DNA of 64,000 bases from Knoellia remsis (GTDB lineage Bacteria > Actinomycetota > Actinomycetes > Actinomycetales > Dermatophilaceae), in NCBI RefSeq assembly GCF_003002895.1, contig NZ_PVTI01000015.1, positions 26,894-90,893 on the forward strand, read 5' to 3'. The notes under the pieces were generated by a model. That model had not been told where the DNA came from and made no database searches. It worked only from the letters and a program-made list of their open reading frames with translations. The position numbers were made by a program, and so were the translations under genes. This document shows positions 34,384 to 45,734 of the stretch, piece after piece (within the stretch, counting starts at the first letter, position 1; each line of letters opens with the position of its first letter).

Positions 34384-35970
34384 TCACTTCGTGGCGATCT
34401 CCCAGAGAGTGGTCGTCCCGGAAACCTCGTTGCCGACGGCAAGGAGCGGCGTGCCCGTGGGGCTGTCCTCGCCAGCGATGAAGAGGATCCCCTCGGGCCC
34501 GAGGTCACCTGCCGTGCCGGCCTCCGGGTCGCCGCTCTTGTCCCGGTTGCTGCCGTAGCCGGCGATGCGCCCGTTCGCCGGGTCGGTGACGTCGACCGCC
34601 ACGATGCCGCTGTTGCGCTCCAGTCCGACGAAGGCGTAGGTGCGACCGCCGAGCTTGCCGAGGTCGAGACCCTCCGGCTCGGGACCCTTGTTGTCGCTGC
34701 GCTTGTCGAAGCCGTTCTCGGTGTGGTCGGCGTTGAAGAGCTCCGGGTCGACCGTGGCCGTGAGCTGCTCGAGGGCGTCACCGGAGTCCCAGAGGAGGGT
34801 GCCGTCGGCGGCGCGGACGCTGACGGAGCGACCGCCGAAGACCTGCAGCTCGGTGTAGCCGTTCGGTCCCTTCGGCGAGGTCGCCGTCGACATGTTGAGC
34901 CGGCCGATCGCCGAGTCCTGCTGCAGCGCAGCGGCATTGGGGAACGCGGCCGGGTCGAGGGTGACGTCCTTGATGCGCTCCTCCTCGGAGAAGCAGTCGT
35001 AGTCGCGGGCGTCGCCCTCGTTCGCGGTGACGAGGTAGCTCTGGCCCTTCACGGCATACGCGGCGATGGCGTCGGGCTGGTACATGCCCTTGACCGGCCA
35101 CTGCGCGATGGCGATCTTCTTGTCCTTGTCGGAGGCGTCGAGGCCCTGGCCCGCGAGCGAGTGGTCCTTGAGCCCGAGCGGTGCGATGTCGGTGACCGTC
35201 GCGGTGCGGACGTCGACGGTGGCGATGGCGTTGGCCTCCTGCAGGGTGACCCACGCGGTCTTCCCGTTCGTCGAGGTCGTGATGTATTCGGGCTCGAGGT
35301 CCTGCGCCACGGTCGCGCCAGGCCCGAAGATCCGCACGCCCTGCGCGCGCAGCGCGTCGACCTCGTCGTTGTATGCCGTGAAGCCGGCGGTCTTCGCGCT
35401 CGCCTTCTCGGCGCCCTGGCGGAGGTCGATGACGGAGACGCTGCCCTCGGGGTCGACCTGCCCGGCGCAGTAGCCCTCCGGCTCGCCCTCGTTCGCGACG
35501 AGCGCCCACTCGCCGTTGCCGGTGAAGGTGACCATGTCGGGGAGCGAGCCGACGGTGACCCGGCCGCGGACGGCATACGTCGCGGCGTCGAAGAAGGTGA
35601 CCGAGCCGGGGTCGGTCTTGGTGTCGGCCTGCTGCGCGACGGCGACGAGGCCACCACTCACGGCGACGCTGTTGGCGCCGGGGGTGGCGAGCGCGGTGAG
35701 CTTGACGGGGTTGCGCGGGTCGCGGATGTCGAGGACGTCGACGGTGCCGGCCTGCGCGTTGACGACGAAGAGCCGCTGACGGGTCGGGTCGTGGGCGACG
35801 ATCTCGGACGCGCCCTCGTCGAAGGCGCCGGTGGCGTAGGTGCCGATCGGGGTCAGCGTGACCTCGGGCGCGGGCGGTGCGGCGACGGCGGACGTGCCGG
35901 CCGTGGAGACGAGTGCGGTGGTCGCGGCAGCGGCGACGACGACGCTGGCAAGGGTGCGGGAAGAGAGCAT
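34384..35970 (-). CDS. Secreted choice-of-anchor I domain protein
   Basis: A protein of 528 residues with a Sec signal peptide (basic start, hydrophobic SVVVAAAATTALVSTAG, cleavage near AVAA-PP). The mature part is a seven-bladed propeller-like domain: repeated segments such as ASEIVAHDPTRQRLFVVNAQAGTVDVLDI, GANSVAVSGGLVAV and PDMVTFTGNGEWALVANEGEP. This is the choice-of-anchor I/alkaline-phosphatase-like domain. No LPxTG-type anchor is visible at the C-terminus. Function is unknown; it is presumably secreted. ATG 35970 is preferred to a TTG nine bases before. Confidence 0.88.
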   Translation of the reverse strand: MLSSRTLASVVVAAAATTALVSTAGTSAVAAPPAPEVTLTPIGTYATGAFDEGASEIVAHDPTRQRLFVVNAQAGTVDVLDIRDPRNPVKLTALATPGANSVAVSGGLVAVAQQADTKTDPGSVTFFDAATYAVRGRVTVGSLPDMVTFTGNGEWALVANEGEPEGYCAGQVDPEGSVSVIDLRQGAEKASAKTAGFTAYNDEVDALRAQGVRIFGPGATVAQDLEPEYITTSTNGKTAWVTLQEANAIATVDVRTATVTDIAPLGLKDHSLAGQGLDASDKDKKIAIAQWPVKGMYQPDAIAAYAVKGQSYLVTANEGDARDYDCFSEEERIKDVTLDPAAFPNAAALQQDSAIGRLNMSTATSPKGPNGYTELQVFGGRSVSVRAADGTLLWDSGDALEQLTATVDPELFNADHTENGFDKRSDNKGPEPEGLDLGKLGGRTYAFVGLERNSGIVAVDVTDPANGRIAGYGSNRDKSGDPEAGTAGDLGPEGILFIAGEDSPTGTPLLAVGNEVSGTTTLWEIATK

Positions 35971-36120
35971 GCGGGTCAAGGTAGGAACGCAGCCTCGGAA
36001 GCGCGGGTGGAACGGGTGAACATCTCATGTCCACCAGTCGACGACTTCAAGGCGGGGCCGGCCGCGTGAGTCGGGGCACGAACCGCGCTGTGCGGCACCA
36101 CGATGGGAGAGGATCGCTGC

Positions 36121-37260
36121 ATGTCCGTGCAGACCCGAGCCGCAGTGCTGCGTGAGCCGACCGACGAGCACCCCTTCGCGACGTCCGCGCCGCTCGGCGT
36201 CGAGACCGTCACCCTCGACGGACCCGGCCCGGGTGAGGTCCTCGTCCGCATCGAGGCCGCCGGGCTGTGCCACTCCGACCTCTCCGTCGTCAACGGCGAC
36301 CGGCCCCGCCCGGTCCCCATGGTGCTCGGGCACGAAGCCGCCGGTGTCGTCGAGGAGGTCGGCGCCGGGGTCACCGACGTGGCACCGGGTGACCGGGTCG
36401 TGTGCTCCTACGTCCCGTCGTGTGGCCACTGCGCGAACTGTGCCGGTGGCAACCCGGTCCGCTGCGCCGACGCCCAGGCCGCGAACCGGGAGGCGCGCCT
36501 CGTCACCGGTCGCCGTCCGTTCCGCGACGCCGACGGTGCCGAGCTGCACCAGCACCTCGGTGTCAGCGCCTTCGCCGAGCGGACCGTCGTCTCCCCTCGC
36601 TCGCTCATCAGGGTCCCGGACGAGGTGCCGCTCGACGTGGCGGCGGTCTTCGGGTGCGCCGTCCTCACCGGCGCCGGCGCGGTCCTCAACACCGCCGCCG
36701 TGCGACCGGGCGAGTCCGTCGCCGTCGTCGGCCTCGGCGGCGTCGGCATCTCGGCCGTCATGGCCGCGGCTCTCGGCGGCGCGCACCCCGTCATCGCCGT
36801 CGACACCGTCGAGTCCAAGCTCCAGTCGGCCCGCGACGTCGGCGCGACCCACACCGTCCTCGCCTCGGACACCGCGGTCGAGGAGATCAAGGACCTCACC
36901 GGCGGCGGAGCCGCCGCCACGATCGAGGCCGCCGGCCACCCCGCGGCACTCGCCACGGCATACGGAGCAACGAAGGTGGGCGGCCGCGTCGTCGTCGCCG
37001 GTCTCCCGCACCCGCGCCACGAGATCGCCGTCCCGATCGCGGCGCTCGTCGGCGAGGAGAAGTCGATCCTCGGCTCCTACATGGGCAGCTCGGTGCCGCG
37101 GCGCGACCTGCCGCGCCTGTTCGACCTGTATGCCGCGGGGTTGCTGCCCGCGGACCGGCTCGTCACCGCGAACCACGTGCCATTGGGCGACATCAACACC
37201 GCCCTCGACCGGCTCCACGAGGGCTCCGAGGTCCGTCAGATCATCACCCCCGGCGGCTGA
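36121..37260 (+). CDS. Zinc-dependent alcohol dehydrogenase
   Basis: A protein of 379 residues of the MDR family, class III/mycothiol-like branch. The catalytic zinc ligands appear in AGLCHSD and VLGHEAAG. The structural zinc cysteines are CGHCANCAGGNPVRC. The Rossmann motif is VVGLGGVGISAVM. It would oxidise a primary alcohol or an aldehyde adduct with NAD. The start ATG 36121 follows GGGAGAGG; an earlier ATG at 36103 overlaps that Shine-Dalgarno. It is a single gene ending before tRNA-Tyr. Confidence 0.9.
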   Translation: MSVQTRAAVLREPTDEHPFATSAPLGVETVTLDGPGPGEVLVRIEAAGLCHSDLSVVNGDRPRPVPMVLGHEAAGVVEEVGAGVTDVAPGDRVVCSYVPSCGHCANCAGGNPVRCADAQAANREARLVTGRRPFRDADGAELHQHLGVSAFAERTVVSPRSLIRVPDEVPLDVAAVFGCAVLTGAGAVLNTAAVRPGESVAVVGLGGVGISAVMAAALGGAHPVIAVDTVESKLQSARDVGATHTVLASDTAVEEIKDLTGGGAAATIEAAGHPAALATAYGATKVGGRVVVAGLPHPRHEIAVPIAALVGEEKSILGSYMGSSVPRRDLPRLFDLYAAGLLPADRLVTANHVPLGDINTALDRLHEGSEVRQIITPGG

Positions 37261-37300
37261 CCCCGCACTCGGCCGACCACGCGAGGCGCGGTGACGAGAG

Positions 37301-37340
37301 CGAAGCCCCTGACCGGCATACCTGCTGGTCAGGGGCTTCG
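37301..37340. terminator. Hairpin between adh and tRNA-Tyr
   Basis: A perfect 14-bp stem (37301-37314 with 37327-37340) and a 12-base loop lie between convergent genes, directly after the tRNA 3' end. The loop includes GGCATACC. Confidence 0.75.
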
Positions 37341-37348
37341 TGGAGCAC

Positions 37349-37432
37349 TGGTGGCGGGTGAAGGATTCGAACCTTCGTAGCTTTCGCGATGGATTTACAG
37401 TCCACTCCCATTGGCCGCTCGGGCAACCCGCC
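37349..37432 (-). tRNA. tRNA-Tyr (GTA)
   Basis: An 84-nt class II tRNA with a long variable arm (after the anticodon stem: GCGAAAGC). Acceptor is GGCGGGT with ACCCGCC, the anticodon GTA lies at 37398-37396, and the T-arm has GGTTCGAATCC. The 3' CCA is encoded (37351-37349), unlike the other tRNAs here. Confidence 0.95.
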
Positions 37433-37489
37433 GGGTGCGCATGGAAGGATAGCAAGTCGACCGCACTGCACTAAATCGGGAGAGGGATC

Positions 37490-37984
37490 GTGGCCGACAG
37501 CAGCTTCGACATCGTCAGCACCTACGACAAGCAGGAGATCGCCAACGCCGTGAACGCCGCGGCCAAGGAGGTCGCGAACCGCTACGACTTCAAGAACGTC
37601 GGGGCCTCCGTCGAGCTGAGCGGCGAGACCATCTCGATGCAGGCGAACTCCGAGGAGCGGGTCCTCGCTGTCCTCGACGTCGTCAAGACGTGGCTCGTCA
37701 AGCGCAAGGTGTCGCTCAAGCACCTCGACGTGCCCGAGGCCGGGCCGCGGCTGTCGGGCAAGGAGTACAAGCTCGACGTGCCGCTCAAGCAGGGCATCTC
37801 GCAGGAGAACGCGAAGAAGATCAACAAGCTCATCCGCGACGAGGGCCCCAAGGGCGTGAAGTCCCAGATCCAGGGCGACGAGCTGCGCGTGACGAGCAAG
37901 TCGCGCGACGACCTGCAGGCCGTCCAGCGGATGCTGGGCGAGGCCGACCTCGACGTCGCGCTGCAGTTCACGAACTACCGCTGA
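37490..37984 (+). CDS. yajQ: YajQ/DUF520 family nucleotide-binding protein
   Basis: A protein of 164 residues, full length for YajQ. It starts GTG with [20 protein letters not shown], has NRYDFK, KVGLKHLD-like [56 protein letters not shown] and ends [10 protein letters not shown]. Family members bind cyclic di-GMP or nucleic acid and act as co-regulators. The upstream Shine-Dalgarno is GGGAGAGGGAT. The gene stands alone and ends in a strong terminator. Confidence 0.95.
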   Translation: MADSSFDIVSTYDKQEIANAVNAAAKEVANRYDFKNVGASVELSGETISMQANSEERVLAVLDVVKTWLVKRKVSLKHLDVPEAGPRLSGKEYKLDVPLKQGISQENAKKINKLIRDEGPKGVKSQIQGDELRVTSKSRDDLQAVQRMLGEADLDVALQFTNYR

Positions 37985-38021
37985 CGCGCTCGCGCTCGCC
38001 GCGGCTGGGCCGCGACACGGT

Positions 38022-38056
38022 GCGGGGCCGGAGACCTCTGCGGTCTCCGGCCCCGC
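38022..38056 (+). terminator. Rho-independent terminator after yajQ
   Basis: A perfect 15-bp GC-rich stem (38022-38036 with 38042-38056), 5-base loop, followed by CTCGTTTCTTC. It lies 38 bp past the stop. Confidence 0.85.
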
Positions 38057-38113
38057 CTCGTTTCTTCGTCCCGTGTGCCGTCCGCTCGCCGCGCGCGGCG
38101 CGGCCGGCACCGG

Positions 38114-39985
38114 TCAGGAGACTCGGAAGGTGATCTCCTTGCGCTCGCCTGAGGCGAGGGTGACGGCGGTCCGGCCCGACTCCCTCGTCACGCCGTCGTA
38201 CCACCAGACCTCGCCCGTCTCGCCGTCCTCGAGCCGGAGCGTGAAGCTCCCGGCGGGCAGCGCACCCGGGCCGTAGACCGTGCCGTTGGCGCTGTCGAAG
38301 TCACCGATGTAGTCGCCGGCGGCGTTGTAGATCGTGCCGGTGAGGTAACGGTCGATCGGCGCGCCGTCGGCACCGACCACGGTGATGCCGAGCCTCGATG
38401 CCGGCGCCAGCTGGGCGTTGAAGGTCGTGGTCTTGAGCGCCTTGACCTGGAACGTCGTGGCCGAGGAGCTCGTCAGCGCGTTGCCCGACCACTCTGGAGC
38501 CAACGTGTCGTCGGACATCGTGTAGACGAACGCGGAGTGCTCGCCCGGCGGGACGCCTTGGATCGTGTAGCGGCCGTTGGCGTCGGTCTGCGCGGTGTAC
38601 GGGCCCTCGCCGGGGCCGACCCGCCCGGGGTAGCCACCGTCGATGCGCACCCACGCATCGGCGACCGGCTGGCCCGTCGGGCCGGTGATGACGCCGGTGA
38701 CCGTCCCGCCGGGAAGCATCTGGACGTCGCGGATGGCCTTGGTCGACGCTGCCGGCACCGTGATGAGCGCGGCCGTCGCCTGCGAGGTGGCCTTGTAGGC
38801 CCACGTCCGGGAGTAGACCCGCGGCTCGCCGTCAGCATCGACCGCGACCGTGTACTCACCCGAGGCGAGGCCCTTGACCGCCCAGCGTCCGTCGGCGCCC
38901 GAGCAATCGCTGACCTGTCCCCTGACGTAGCCGCCGGAACGACCGGCATACGCGCTGGGGCAGGCGTCGGCAATGGGGGCGCCGGTCTTGGCGTCGACTG
39001 CCCGACCGGTGATGGTGCTGGCCGTGGCGAGCAAGGCATCGACGACCGCAGGCGCCTGTCGGCTCACGGTGAACGTCTCGGCGTCACCGAGGACTCGCGT
39101 GTCGCCTGAGTACTCCGCGACGAAACGGCCCTGCGGGTCGCTGAAGACGGCGGCAAACGTGCCCTCCTCGGACAGCGCGACCTCGTAGCGCCCGTCCGCT
39201 CCGGTGCACCCCTCGCCGGGCTGAATGATGTTGTCGGGGTCGTCGGTGGGGATGAAGATGCCGACGCACACACCCTCGACGGGCTGACCCGTCGCGTCGC
39301 TACGGACGACACCCGTGACCGTGGCCGAGCCGAGGAACCGGTCATCCACGCGCGTTGTGGCGTCCGAGGTCACGCTGAAGCGGGTCGCGGTCTCGATCGA
39401 GGTCTGGCCGATGGCCCACTGCTGCGTGCCGTTGTCCCAGAACTCGACGACGTACTCGCCGGGAGCGACCACGGTCGACCACTGGCTGGCCCCGACTTCG
39501 GGTGAGGCGCCGACAGAGGTCCAGGCGACGGGCGTGAGATCTCCCGACCGGAGCACACTCACGGATGCCCCTTCGGCGGGGCTGCCGTCGGCGCGGGTCA
39601 GGCTGCCGCCGATCGTGCCGCCCACGCGGAGGCCGACGTCGACCGTCGCGGGCGCGACGAACGCCTGCGCGGCCTCGAAGGAGTCCGCATCCTGTGCCCA
39701 CTCGCCGACGTGCCGACCGTCGAATGCGGTGACCTCGAGCTTGTAGGCAACCCCGGCCTCGACGTCGAGGGTCCACGCCCCCGTCTCGTCGGAGCAGGTG
39801 CCGTTGACGTAGGTGTAGTCCGTGTCATAGGCCGTGACGCAGCCGCCGACCGGCTCGCCCGTGACGTCGGACGTGATCGTGCCCGACAGGGTTGAGGGCT
39901 CGGCGTGCGCCGGCGCTGACAGCAGGCCGAGGGCGAGCAGAGTCGTCAGCAGCGCACCCCCCAACCGCATGATGAATGAACGCAT
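38114..39985 (-). CDS. Secreted carboxypeptidase-regulatory/Ig-like repeat protein
   Basis: A protein of 623 residues with a signal peptide (MRSFIMRLGGALLTTLLALG..., cleavage after AHA). The mature part is five or six repeats of a beta-sandwich of the carboxypeptidase regulatory-like (CarboxypepD_reg) type. Each carries a pattern like ITGRAVDAKTGAPIADACPS / VTGVVRSDATGQPVEGVCVG, followed by ADGRYEV or ADGRWAV. Cysteine pairs recur in the loops. No catalytic domain or cell-wall anchor is seen. It probably functions in adhesion or as a surface structural protein. ATG 39985 is preferred. Confidence 0.87.
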   Translation of the reverse strand: MRSFIMRLGGALLTTLLALGLLSAPAHAEPSTLSGTITSDVTGEPVGGCVTAYDTDYTYVNGTCSDETGAWTLDVEAGVAYKLEVTAFDGRHVGEWAQDADSFEAAQAFVAPATVDVGLRVGGTIGGSLTRADGSPAEGASVSVLRSGDLTPVAWTSVGASPEVGASQWSTVVAPGEYVVEFWDNGTQQWAIGQTSIETATRFSVTSDATTRVDDRFLGSATVTGVVRSDATGQPVEGVCVGIFIPTDDPDNIIQPGEGCTGADGRYEVALSEEGTFAAVFSDPQGRFVAEYSGDTRVLGDAETFTVSRQAPAVVDALLATASTITGRAVDAKTGAPIADACPSAYAGRSGGYVRGQVSDCSGADGRWAVKGLASGEYTVAVDADGEPRVYSRTWAYKATSQATAALITVPAASTKAIRDVQMLPGGTVTGVITGPTGQPVADAWVRIDGGYPGRVGPGEGPYTAQTDANGRYTIQGVPPGEHSAFVYTMSDDTLAPEWSGNALTSSSATTFQVKALKTTTFNAQLAPASRLGITVVGADGAPIDRYLTGTIYNAAGDYIGDFDSANGTVYGPGALPAGSFTLRLEDGETGEVWWYDGVTRESGRTAVTLASGERKEITFRVS

Positions 39986-40085
39986 GTGCGTGTGTGCCTT
40001 CCCCGATGAGTGCGCCCCTCCGTTGGTGCGCTGCGCGCGCAACCTAGCAGCGGGTGGGAACACGGCGCATCACCTTGGCTGGATC

Positions 40086-40319
40086 TCGCCATGCCGGTAT
40101 GCCGTCCGCCGCGGTTCGTGCCTTCGCGCACGCCGCGCGGGTTTCGGACTCCGGCGCCCCGCTCCCGTTACCCCGGGCGAACCCATCGGGCTGATGCAGC
40201 TCTCGCAGCTCGAGCTGAGGCTCTCGGAGTTGCTGGACTTCGATGTCGACCTCGTCCCCGAGTCCTCCCTTGCGCCGCCAGTTCGCGAACGCGTGCTGCA
40301 GGAAGCCGTTCCCCTGTGA
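40086..40319 (+). pseudogene. Remnant of an MNT-type nucleotidyltransferase (MntA-like antitoxin)
   Basis: The end of this frame reads PGEPIGLMQLSQLELRLSELL, then DFDVDLVPESSLAPPVRERV and LQEAVPL before a stop. That matches the C-terminal part of minimal nucleotidyltransferase-domain proteins of MNT/HEPN systems. Before it, RYAVRRGSCLRARRAGFG resembles a decayed RYGVRR...FGSRARG active-site segment, with the catalytic GS and DxD missing. There is no proper start and no HEPN gene beside it. So this is a truncated and mutated remnant in the 365-bp gap before pepN. A GTATGCCGTCCGC motif copy (40097) lies inside it. Confidence 0.5.
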
Positions 40320-40350
40320 CGCATTGCCGCTCTGCTGCGGCAGTAGTGGA

Positions 40351-42852
<2,502 letters not shown>

Positions 42853-42879
42853 GACGCCAAGCCGGACTACCCTCAGAGA

Positions 42880-43056
42880 ATGGGCAGCGACTCCCGACCG
42901 GCTGACGACGCGGGGCACCTCCCGGCACCGGGCGCCGGGGAGACAGCGCCGCCTTCTCCTGCGCAGGGCCCTCCCCTGACGGATGACCTGATTCGAGGCG
43001 TCCTGGAGGAGATTCGTCGCGAACGGGAGTCACGGCATACGACACCGTCGGGGTGA
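42880..43056 (+). CDS. Hypothetical 58-residue protein, possibly leaderless
   Basis: ATG 42880 to TGA 43056 encodes 58 residues: a Pro/Ala/Gly-rich first half and a C-terminal LTDDLIRGVLEEIRRERESR helix. It is divergent from pepN with 27 bp between the starts. A TACCCT hexamer ends 6-7 bases before the ATG, the spacing expected of a -10 box for leaderless mRNA. Third-position GC is high. It has no known family and its coding status is uncertain. Confidence 0.45.
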   Translation: MGSDSRPADDAGHLPAPGAGETAPPSPAQGPPLTDDLIRGVLEEIRRERESRHTTPSG

Positions 43057-43088
43057 GCTACACCCTGACGTGAGCTCCTCCCGCGACG

Positions 43089-43132
43089 GACGGCGCACGC
43101 CCGCACCGCGAGGGTGCGAGGCGTGCGCCGTC
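43089..43132. terminator. Bidirectional hairpin between the 58-residue gene and htpX
   Basis: A 13-bp perfect stem (43089-43101 with 43120-43132) extends inward with another 6 bp after one bulged base. It lies in the 94-bp gap between convergent genes. Confidence 0.75.
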
Positions 43133-43150
43133 GTTGCGGGTCTGGTCGGC

Positions 43151-44041
43151 TCAGTTGTTGGGGTTGTAGCCCGTCGCCATGCCCTGGAGGCGGGCAATGC
43201 GGTCGGCCATCGGCGGGTGGGTCGCCATGAGGCGCGAGATGTCCTGCGCCCGGAACGGGTTGGCGATCATCATGTGGCTCGCGTTGACGACGTCCTTGGT
43301 CGGGGCGAGCGGGGCGCGGGCCACACCGGCCTCGAGCTTGGCGAGCGCGGACGCGAGGGCGAGCGGGTCGCCGGTGAGCTTCGCGCCGTCCTCGTCGGCG
43401 TCGTACTCGCGGGTGCGCGAGATGGCCAGCTGGACGAACATCGCCGCGATCGGTGCGAGGAAGGCCATGGCGAGACCGGCGATGGCGTTGCCGCCGTTGT
43501 TGTCGCGGTTGCCCCCACCGAACATCGCGCCGAACGACAGGATCTGCCCGATGGTGCCGATGACACCGGCGATGGCGGCGGCGACGGAGCCGGTGAGGAT
43601 GTCGCGGTTGTAGACGTGCATGAGCTCGTGCCCGAGGACGCCGCGCAGCTCGCGCTCGTCGAGGAGCTGGAGGATGCCCTGGGTGCAGCAGACCGCGGCG
43701 TTCTGCGGGTTGCGGCCGGTGGCGAAGGCGTTGGGGGCCTCGGTCGGCGAGACATAGAGCCGCGGCATCGGCTGGTTCGCCTTGGTCGAGAGCTCGCGGA
43801 CGATGCGGTACATCGCCGGCGCCTCGGCCTCGCTCACCGGGAACGCGCGCATGGCGCGGATCGCGAGCTTGTCGCTGTTCCAGTACGAGTAGAACGTCGT
43901 GGCGACGCCGATGAGCCCGAAGATCCAGATGAAGGCGCTGTTGCCGAAGGAGCGCGCCGCGACCCAGCCGAGGCCGAGCAGCAGCGCCCAGATGAGGCCG
44001 AAGAGACCCGCGGTCTTCAGCCCGTTGAAATGGTTGTTCAT
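43151..44041 (-). CDS. htpX: Membrane zinc protease HtpX
   Basis: A protein of 296 residues. Two N-terminal membrane helices (about 10-55), the M48 zinc motif HELMH in VLGHELMHVYNRD (about residue 140), two more hydrophobic segments and a third zinc ligand region EYDADEDGAKLTG. It degrades misfolded membrane proteins from the cytoplasmic side. ATG 44041 has GGAGGAG upstream; the longer frame is a motif-rich non-coding stretch. C-terminus ends with repeated ATHPP(M)ADRI motif typical of HtpX. Confidence 0.93.
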   Translation of the reverse strand: MNNHFNGLKTAGLFGLIWALLLGLGWVAARSFGNSAFIWIFGLIGVATTFYSYWNSDKLAIRAMRAFPVSEAEAPAMYRIVRELSTKANQPMPRLYVSPTEAPNAFATGRNPQNAAVCCTQGILQLLDERELRGVLGHELMHVYNRDILTGSVAAAIAGVIGTIGQILSFGAMFGGGNRDNNGGNAIAGLAMAFLAPIAAMFVQLAISRTREYDADEDGAKLTGDPLALASALAKLEAGVARAPLAPTKDVVNASHMMIANPFRAQDISRLMATHPPMADRIARLQGMATGYNPNN

Positions 44042-44077
44042 GTCTCCTCCAACGCGCGAGGGTGTTCCTGCCGTTCC

Positions 44078-44138
44078 GTATGCCGTTCGGCATGCTGGCC
44101 CATGCCGTCCGGCTCGGTGCGTATGCCGTTCGGCTCGG
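44078..44138. repeat. Three copies of the GTATGCCG motif upstream of htpX
   Basis: GTATGCCGTTCGG at 44078, CATGCCGTCCGGCTCGG at 44101 and GTATGCCGTTCGGCTCGG at 44121, all in the same direction, within 61 bp of otherwise non-coding DNA. Confidence 0.75.
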
Positions 44139-44179
44139 TCCCGTCGAGCGTATCCGGCCCGCTCCCCTTCCGCTCCCGA

Positions 44180-44233
44180 CGACTGATTGCGCACAGTTCG
44201 CATGCGGGGATGCGAACTGTGCGCAATCAGTCG
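44180..44233 (-). terminator. Perfect 24-bp hairpin downstream of the tctA operon
   Basis: Arms 44180-44203 and 44210-44233 are exact reverse complements with a 6-base loop (GCGGGG). It lies 14 bp past the tctA stop, so it probably ends the seven-gene catabolic operon. It is unusual in being AT-richer (about half AT) than its surroundings and in lacking a T-run. Confidence 0.8.
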
Positions 44234-44246
44234 GGCACGGGGAGGG

Positions 44247-45734
44247 TCAGGCGGTGGGCAGACGGCGGCGGCGCAGGCGCGAGGCCAGGCTCGGGCCGGC
44301 GGCGAGGAGCACCGCGAGCGCGAGCACGACGACCGCGATCGGCCGGGTGAAGATGACGAGCAGGTTGCCGTCGCCGAGCGCGGACGTCTGGGTCAGCGCC
44401 TTCTCGAACAGCGGCCCGATGACGAGCCCGAGAACGAGGGGCGCCATGGGGAGGCCGTAGAGCTTCATGAGGTAGCCGGCGACGCCCGAGAAGAACACGA
44501 CCCACACGCTGAACATGTTGTTGTCGATGGAGTAGGCGCCGACGAAGCTCGTGAAGAGGATCAGCGGGTAGAGGTAGACGTACGGGATCCGCAGCATCTG
44601 CGCGAAGAGTGGTGCGAGCGGCAGGTTGAGCACGAGCAGCATGACGTTGCCGATGAAGAACGACACGAGCAGGCCCCAGACGAGGTCCGGCTGGCTCTCG
44701 AAGAGCAGCGGGCCGGGCTGCAGGCCGTAGATCGTGAACGCTCCGAGGAGGACGGCCGTCGTGCCACCGCCGGGGATGCCGAGGGTGAGTGTCGGGACGA
44801 AGTTCGCGTTGGCCGCCGCGTTGTTCGCGCTCTCGGGAGCAGCAACGCCCTCGATGGCGCCCTTGCCGAACTCGTCCTTGTGCGGCGAGACCCGCTTCTC
44901 CACGCCGTAGGCGATGAACGACGCGAGGGTCGAGCCGGCGCCGGGCAGGCAGCCGAGAAGGAAGCCGATGACGCTGCCACGCCCAATTGGTCCGACGCTG
45001 CGCCTGAGCTCGCTCTTGGTGATGACGAGGTCACGGAAGCGGGCCCGGATGGGCTCGGCCGCACCGATGCGCAGCTGGTACATCACCTCACCCACGGCGA
45101 AGAGGCCGATCATCACCTCGACGAACGGGATGCCGCTGAAGAGGTTGACGTTGTCGCCGGTGAACCGGGCGGTGCCGGTGGCGGCGTCGAGGCCGACCGT
45201 CGCGAGCAGCAGGCCGAGGACGGCCATCGCGAACCCGCGCAGCTTGGAGTCGCCAGAGAAGCTCACGATCGTCGCGAGGCCGAGGATCATGATGGCGAGG
45301 TTCTCGATGGGCCCGAACTTCAGCGCGAACTGCGCGAAGGGCGGCGCGATCGCCATGAGCACGATGAGCGAGAAGATCGCGGCGACGAACGACCCGATGG
45401 CGGCGATGGCGAGCGCCGCCCCGGCTCTGCCCTTGCGAGCCATCTGGTAGCCGTCGAGAGTCGTGACGACACTCGACGCCTCACCGGGGGTCGAGATGAG
45501 CACCGACGTGATCGTGCCGCCGTACTGCGCGCCGTAGTAGATGCCGGCGAGCATGATGAGCGCCGTCACCGGCTCGAACGCCAGCGTCAGCGGCAGCAGC
45601 ACGGCGACACCGGTCGTCGACCCGAGGCCGGGCAGCAGGCCGATGATCGTTCCCGCGAGGACACCGACGAAGCACCACAGCAGGTTCTCCGGGGTGAGCG
45701 CTGTCGAGAAGCCGAGGAGGAGGTTGTCGATCAT
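44247..45734 (-). CDS. tctA: Tripartite tricarboxylate transporter, large permease
   Basis: A protein of 495 residues with about 10-12 membrane helices. It has the TctA signatures [20 protein letters not shown] near the N-terminus and a second copy [21 protein letters not shown], plus [18 protein letters not shown] transporters import carboxylates driven by an ion gradient with a periplasmic binding protein (TctC). Its ATG shares one base with the tctB stop. It is the last gene of an operon of sugar-acid type enzymes. Confidence 0.95.
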   Translation of the reverse strand: MIDNLLLGFSTALTPENLLWCFVGVLAGTIIGLLPGLGSTTGVAVLLPLTLAFEPVTALIMLAGIYYGAQYGGTITSVLISTPGEASSVVTTLDGYQMARKGRAGAALAIAAIGSFVAAIFSLIVLMAIAPPFAQFALKFGPIENLAIMILGLATIVSFSGDSKLRGFAMAVLGLLLATVGLDAATGTARFTGDNVNLFSGIPFVEVMIGLFAVGEVMYQLRIGAAEPIRARFRDLVITKSELRRSVGPIGRGSVIGFLLGCLPGAGSTLASFIAYGVEKRVSPHKDEFGKGAIEGVAAPESANNAAANANFVPTLTLGIPGGGTTAVLLGAFTIYGLQPGPLLFESQPDLVWGLLVSFFIGNVMLLVLNLPLAPLFAQMLRIPYVYLYPLILFTSFVGAYSIDNNMFSVWVVFFSGVAGYLMKLYGLPMAPLVLGLVIGPLFEKALTQTSALGDGNLLVIFTRPIAVVVLALAVLLAAGPSLASRLRRRRLPTA

